From contig NZ_JAFBBY010000001.1 of the NCBI RefSeq assembly GCF_016907515.1, positions 4,216,001 to 4,280,000 on the forward strand: a stretch of DNA of 64,000 bases. The letters run 5' to 3'. The position numbers and the translations under genes are program-made. The stretch is from Nocardioides nitrophenolicus (lineage in GTDB: Bacteria; Actinomycetota; Actinomycetes; Propionibacteriales; Nocardioidaceae). Positions 61,520-64,000 of this stretch are shown piece by piece; the stretch's first letter is position 1, and each line of letters opens with the position of its first letter. The notes beneath the pieces were generated by a model. The model was not told where the DNA came from. It was given only the letters and a program-made list of their open reading frames with translations, and did no database searches.

Positions 61520-62758
61520 TCACGGTGACGCCGACGACGGTCCCGCCCGCAGGAGCGCGCGCCGTCCGCGCAGGTGGGCGGCCTCGGCGTCGTTGCGGCA
61601 CAGCGCGAGCGCGGTGTCGTAGGCACGTCGCGCCTCGTCGGTCCGACCCAGCCGGGCCGACAGCTCCGCCCGTACGGCGGGCAGCCGGTGCCCGGCCAGC
61701 GCGACCCCCTCGAGCGCGGCCAGCCCAGCGGCCGGCCCGTCGAGCTCGGCGACCGCGACCGCGCGGTTGAGCCGCACGACCGGGGAGTCGCGCAGTAGAA
61801 GCAGCTCGTCGTAGCGCTCCACGATGCGGTCCCACCGCGTGTCGGCCGGCGTCGGCGCGATCGCGTGCTCGGCGGCGATCAACGCCTGGAGCAGGTACGG
61901 CGCCGGGGGTGCGCCGACCAGGGGGCGGAGCAGGTCGAGTGCCTCGAGCGCCTCGTCGTGGTGCCAGCGGCTCCGGTCCTGGTCGGGCAGCAGCACCAGC
62001 CGGCCGCCGACCGCGCGGGCGTCGCGGCGGGCGTGCTGGAGGACCATCAGGGCCAGCAGCGCGTCGAGCTCGTCGTACGTGCTCGGGAGCACCGCGCGCA
62101 GCACCCGGACCAGGCGGAGGGCCTCGCCGGCTACGTCGGCGCGCAGGACGTCAGCGCCCGAGCCGGGTGCGTAGCCGCTGGTGAAGGCCAGGTAGGCGAT
62201 GTCGGCGACGGTGCCCACCCGCGTGTCCAGCTCGTCCGGGGACGGGACGGTGAAGCGGGCGCCGGCCAGCTTCTTGCGGGCCCTGGTCAGCCGGGCGGCC
62301 ATGGTCGCGGTCGGCACCAGGAAAAGCCGCGCGACGTCCTCGGTCGTGACGCCGAGGACCAGCCGGAGGGTCAGCGCGGCGGAGGCCTCGCGGGACAACG
62401 ACGGGTGGGCGCACAGCAGCACCAGGCGCAGGCGCTCGTCCATCACGACCTCCGACTCCGGCGGGGCGGCGACCACCCGTCGCGCCTCCTGCTGCAGGGA
62501 CGCCTCGACCTCGAGCAGCGGCTCCTTGCGCGCCGCGACGGCCTCGCTGCGCAGGGCATCGGTGATCCGTCGCCGAGCCGTCGTCAGCAGCCAGCCGGCC
62601 GGGTTGGCCGGCGGCCCCGCCGTCGGCCAGGTGCGGGCAGCCGCCTCGAACGCGTCCGCGAGTCCATCCTCGGCCAGGTCGACCCGACGGCACCACGCGG
62701 CGAGCAGGGCCAGGAGCCGGCCCCACTCGTCGCGCAGGGCGCGTTCGAGCTGCTCCAC
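61520..62758 (-). CDS. ECF RNA polymerase sigma factor, ECF42-like (DUF6596 C-terminal domain)
   Basis: 412 aa. Sigma region 2 covers about 1-75 (WCRRVDLAEDGLADAFEAAA, GPPANPAGWLLTTARRRITD) and region 4 about 105-160 (LSREASAALTLRLVLGVTTE, VARLFLVPTATMAARLTRAR). A long C-terminal helical/TPR-like extension follows (YDELDALLALMVLQHARRDA, DRIVERYDELLLLRDSPVVR, RTDEARRAYDTALALCRNDA). This layout with an upstream DGPF/YCII gene defines the ECF42 group, which has no classical anti-sigma factor; the extension probably controls activity. GTG start 8 bp after the DGPF stop. Confidence 0.92.
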   Translation of the reverse strand: MEQLERALRDEWGRLLALLAAWCRRVDLAEDGLADAFEAAARTWPTAGPPANPAGWLLTTARRRITDALRSEAVAARKEPLLEVEASLQQEARRVVAAPPESEVVMDERLRLVLLCAHPSLSREASAALTLRLVLGVTTEDVARLFLVPTATMAARLTRARKKLAGARFTVPSPDELDTRVGTVADIAYLAFTSGYAPGSGADVLRADVAGEALRLVRVLRAVLPSTYDELDALLALMVLQHARRDARAVGGRLVLLPDQDRSRWHHDEALEALDLLRPLVGAPPAPYLLQALIAAEHAIAPTPADTRWDRIVERYDELLLLRDSPVVRLNRAVAVAELDGPAAGLAALEGVALAGHRLPAVRAELSARLGRTDEARRAYDTALALCRNDAEAAHLRGRRALLRAGPSSASP

Positions 62759-62766
62759 CAGGCGGG

Positions 62767-63126
62767 CTACTCGGCGGGTGGCGCCAGGCAGGCGCGCACC
62801 TCGACCGTGTCGCCGGTCCTGGCGAGGATCTCGCAGATCTCCAGCAGGTCATCGGGATCGTCGCTCTCGACGAGGTACAGGCCGCCCAGCTGCTCGACCG
62901 ACTCGACGTAGGGCCCCTCGGTCGTGACGACGTCGGCGTCGGACATCCGCAGCACCCGGCTGGTGCGGGTGCTGTCGAGCTGGGCACCGCCGCTGATCTG
63001 GTGGCCACGCTCCTCCAGCAGTCGGCTGAACTCGCCGTGCATCGCGAACACGGCCGCCTGCTCGGCGGGGGTCGCGGCCGCCCAGGCCGCTTCGCTGCCG
63101 ATCAGGAGGACGGCGTACTGAGTCAT
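62767..63126 (-). CDS. YCII/DGPF-domain protein
   Basis: 119 aa, ferredoxin-like YCII fold: TQYAVLLIGSEAAWAAATPA, HGEFSRLLEERGHQISGGAQ, the family-defining segment VVTTEGPYVESVEQLGGLYL (DGPF variant TEGPY) and VEVRACLAPP. The ATG at 63126 is chosen because GAGGAG lies at the right distance; an ATG nine bases upstream sits on the ribosome-binding site. It forms a two-gene operon with the ECF42-like sigma factor. DGPF proteins are frequent targets of these sigma factors, but their biochemical role is not established. Confidence 0.9.
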   Translation of the reverse strand: MTQYAVLLIGSEAAWAAATPAEQAAVFAMHGEFSRLLEERGHQISGGAQLDSTRTSRVLRMSDADVVTTEGPYVESVEQLGGLYLVESDDPDDLLEICEILARTGDTVEVRACLAPPAE

Positions 63127-63220
63127 CGGGATCATCTCCTCGTGGGGTGTGCTGAGTCTTCCACCCCGATGACGGGCGAGCCGGTGCCGAATCGACAGCC
63201 CCCGCGAAGCCCGCCCGACC

Positions 63221-64000
63221 TCAGCCGAGCAGCTGGGCCGCCAGGGCGGCGCTGGCCGGGTAGTCGACCTTGCTGACCGGCGTCCGCGGCACCTCGTCGA
63301 CGAAGAGCACCGTCTTGGGCACCTTGTAGTTGGAGATCAGCGCGCGGCAGTGGTCGCGGACGTCGTCCTCGCTCAGGTCGACGCCGGCGCGGCGCTGCAC
63401 GAGCGCGGTGACCTGCTGGCCCCAGCGCTCGTGCGGGGTGCCGACGACGACCGCGTCGAAGACGTCGTCGTGACGCAGCAGGACCGCCTCGACCTCCTCG
63501 GGGTGGACCTTCTCGCCGCCGGTGTTGATGCACACCGAGCCGCGGCCCAGCACGGTCACCGAGCCGTCCTCCTCGCGGCGCGCGAAGTCGCCCGGGATCG
63601 CCCAGCGCACGCCGTCGATCTCCTTGAAGGTCGCGGCCGTCTTGACCGGGTCCTTGTAGTAGCCGAGCGGGACCGGCCCGCAGCGGCCGAGCATCCCGTC
63701 GACGCCCACCGGGCAGGGCTTGAAGTCCGCGTCGAAGACCTCGACCTGGTCGGTGACCGTGAACCGCGGCGCGCTCTGGCCGCCGTCGGTGCCGTCGTCC
63801 ATCCGGGACCCGGCGGCGCCGGACTCGGAGGAGCCGTAGGAGTCCAGGATGAACCGCCCGGGCAGGGCGCGGCGGATCTCCTCGCGTACGCCGTCCGACA
63901 GGGGCGCCGCGCCGTTGGACACCGCGGCCAGGCTGGACAGGTCCCAGCGGTCCGGCTCGGCGAGGATCGCCTCCGCGACCGGGCGGCCCATCGCGTCGCC
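63221..64000 (-). CDS. Acyl-CoA synthetase (AMP-dependent ligase), C-terminal part
   Basis: ANL superfamily; the frame is open to the window edge, so about half the protein (N-terminal ATP-binding part) lies beyond base 64000. Visible are SNGAAPLSDGVREEIRRALP, the adenylate-binding LDSYGSSESGAAG, the hinge-proximal AIPGDFARREEDGSVTVLGR, then INTGGEKVHPEEVEAVLL, GTPHERWGQQVTALVQ and the catalytic Lys region ISNYKVPKTVLFVDEVPRTP with VSKVDYPA. It activates a carboxylic acid as acyl-AMP and acyl-CoA. The chain-length or steroid-acid substrate cannot be judged from this part. Confidence 0.92.
   Translation of the reverse strand, partial: GDAMGRPVAEAILAEPDRWDLSSLAAVSNGAAPLSDGVREEIRRALPGRFILDSYGSSESGAAGSRMDDGTDGGQSAPRFTVTDQVEVFDADFKPCPVGVDGMLGRCGPVPLGYYKDPVKTAATFKEIDGVRWAIPGDFARREEDGSVTVLGRGSVCINTGGEKVHPEEVEAVLLRHDDVFDAVVVGTPHERWGQQVTALVQRRAGVDLSEDDVRDHCRALISNYKVPKTVLFVDEVPRTPVSKVDYPASAALAAQLLG

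Overview
The window reads as chromosomal DNA of a high-G+C actinobacterium, most likely Nocardioidaceae (Nocardioides-like). Reasons: strong third-position G/C bias throughout, GTG/TTG starts and ATGA/GTGA stop-start overlaps, a HemY-HemQ coproporphyrin haem branch, a LysX-type LPG synthase/lysyl-tRNA synthetase fusion, DUF3263 and LytR_C proteins, a PrimPol/LigC repair pair, and many genes whose -10 hexamer (TAGGNT type) lies only 6-7 nt before the start codon, as in leaderless actinobacterial transcripts. The assignment is an inference from gene content. No transposase, integrase or phage gene was found.

Layout. 1-6503: a catabolic operon on +, with the end of a carbamate kinase gene, a cyanuric acid amidohydrolase/barbiturase-type ring-opening enzyme, a three-subunit molybdenum hydroxylase and a CoxG-like membrane carrier; this looks like oxidation and opening of a pyrimidine- or triazine-like ring. 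6518-6783: two tandem copies of a ~110 bp inverted-repeat element between convergent genes. 6831-12785 (-): a complete Bat/MoxR-type module (RDD, MoxR, DUF58, DUF4381-like, two VWA proteins, TPR protein). 12817-14090 (-): a PIN-domain toxin-like gene with an unusual long partner, lying between RDD and a SpoIIM-family gene. 15561-21194: hemY, a two-component system and hemQ. 21085-25103 (-): DUF998 protein and lysX. 25165-26610: a short Cys-ending leader ORF, cysteine dioxygenase, rhodanese, msrB. 26573-29017: TetR repressor and divergent MFS exporter with three operator copies. 29048-32146: LigD-type polymerase and ATP-dependent ligase, then tRNA-Thr(UGU). 32341-36526: pdxY, GMC oxidoreductase and aldehyde dehydrogenase. 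36522-36682: a mirror-symmetric array of 16 bp repeats with an exact 32 bp period. 36685-45440: hsp20/hspR, lipoprotein, DODA-type dioxygenase, ung, PLP decarboxylase, MFS carrier, PhaC-like hydrolase, otsA. 45541-50369: second two-component system, Gfo/Idh/MocA oxidoreductase, DUF3263, LytR_C, otsB. 50450-52305: a SAM-I riboswitch controlling a ThrC-family PLP enzyme and a CysO-like sulfur carrier. 52343-59984 (-): lipoprotein and a giant 16-repeat surface protein with one apparent frameshift. 60176-64000: AraC regulator, ECF42-type sigma factor with DGPF protein, partial acyl-CoA synthetase.

The most notable items are the mirror-symmetric 32 bp-period array at 36.5 kb; the riboswitch-controlled ThrC-like enzyme plus sulfur carrier, which fits a direct O-phosphohomoserine-to-homocysteine route; the ring-opening amidohydrolase/Mo-hydroxylase/carbamate kinase operon; the atypical PIN module; and several unrelated intergenic elements that share one architecture of long near-perfect inverted arms around a loop.
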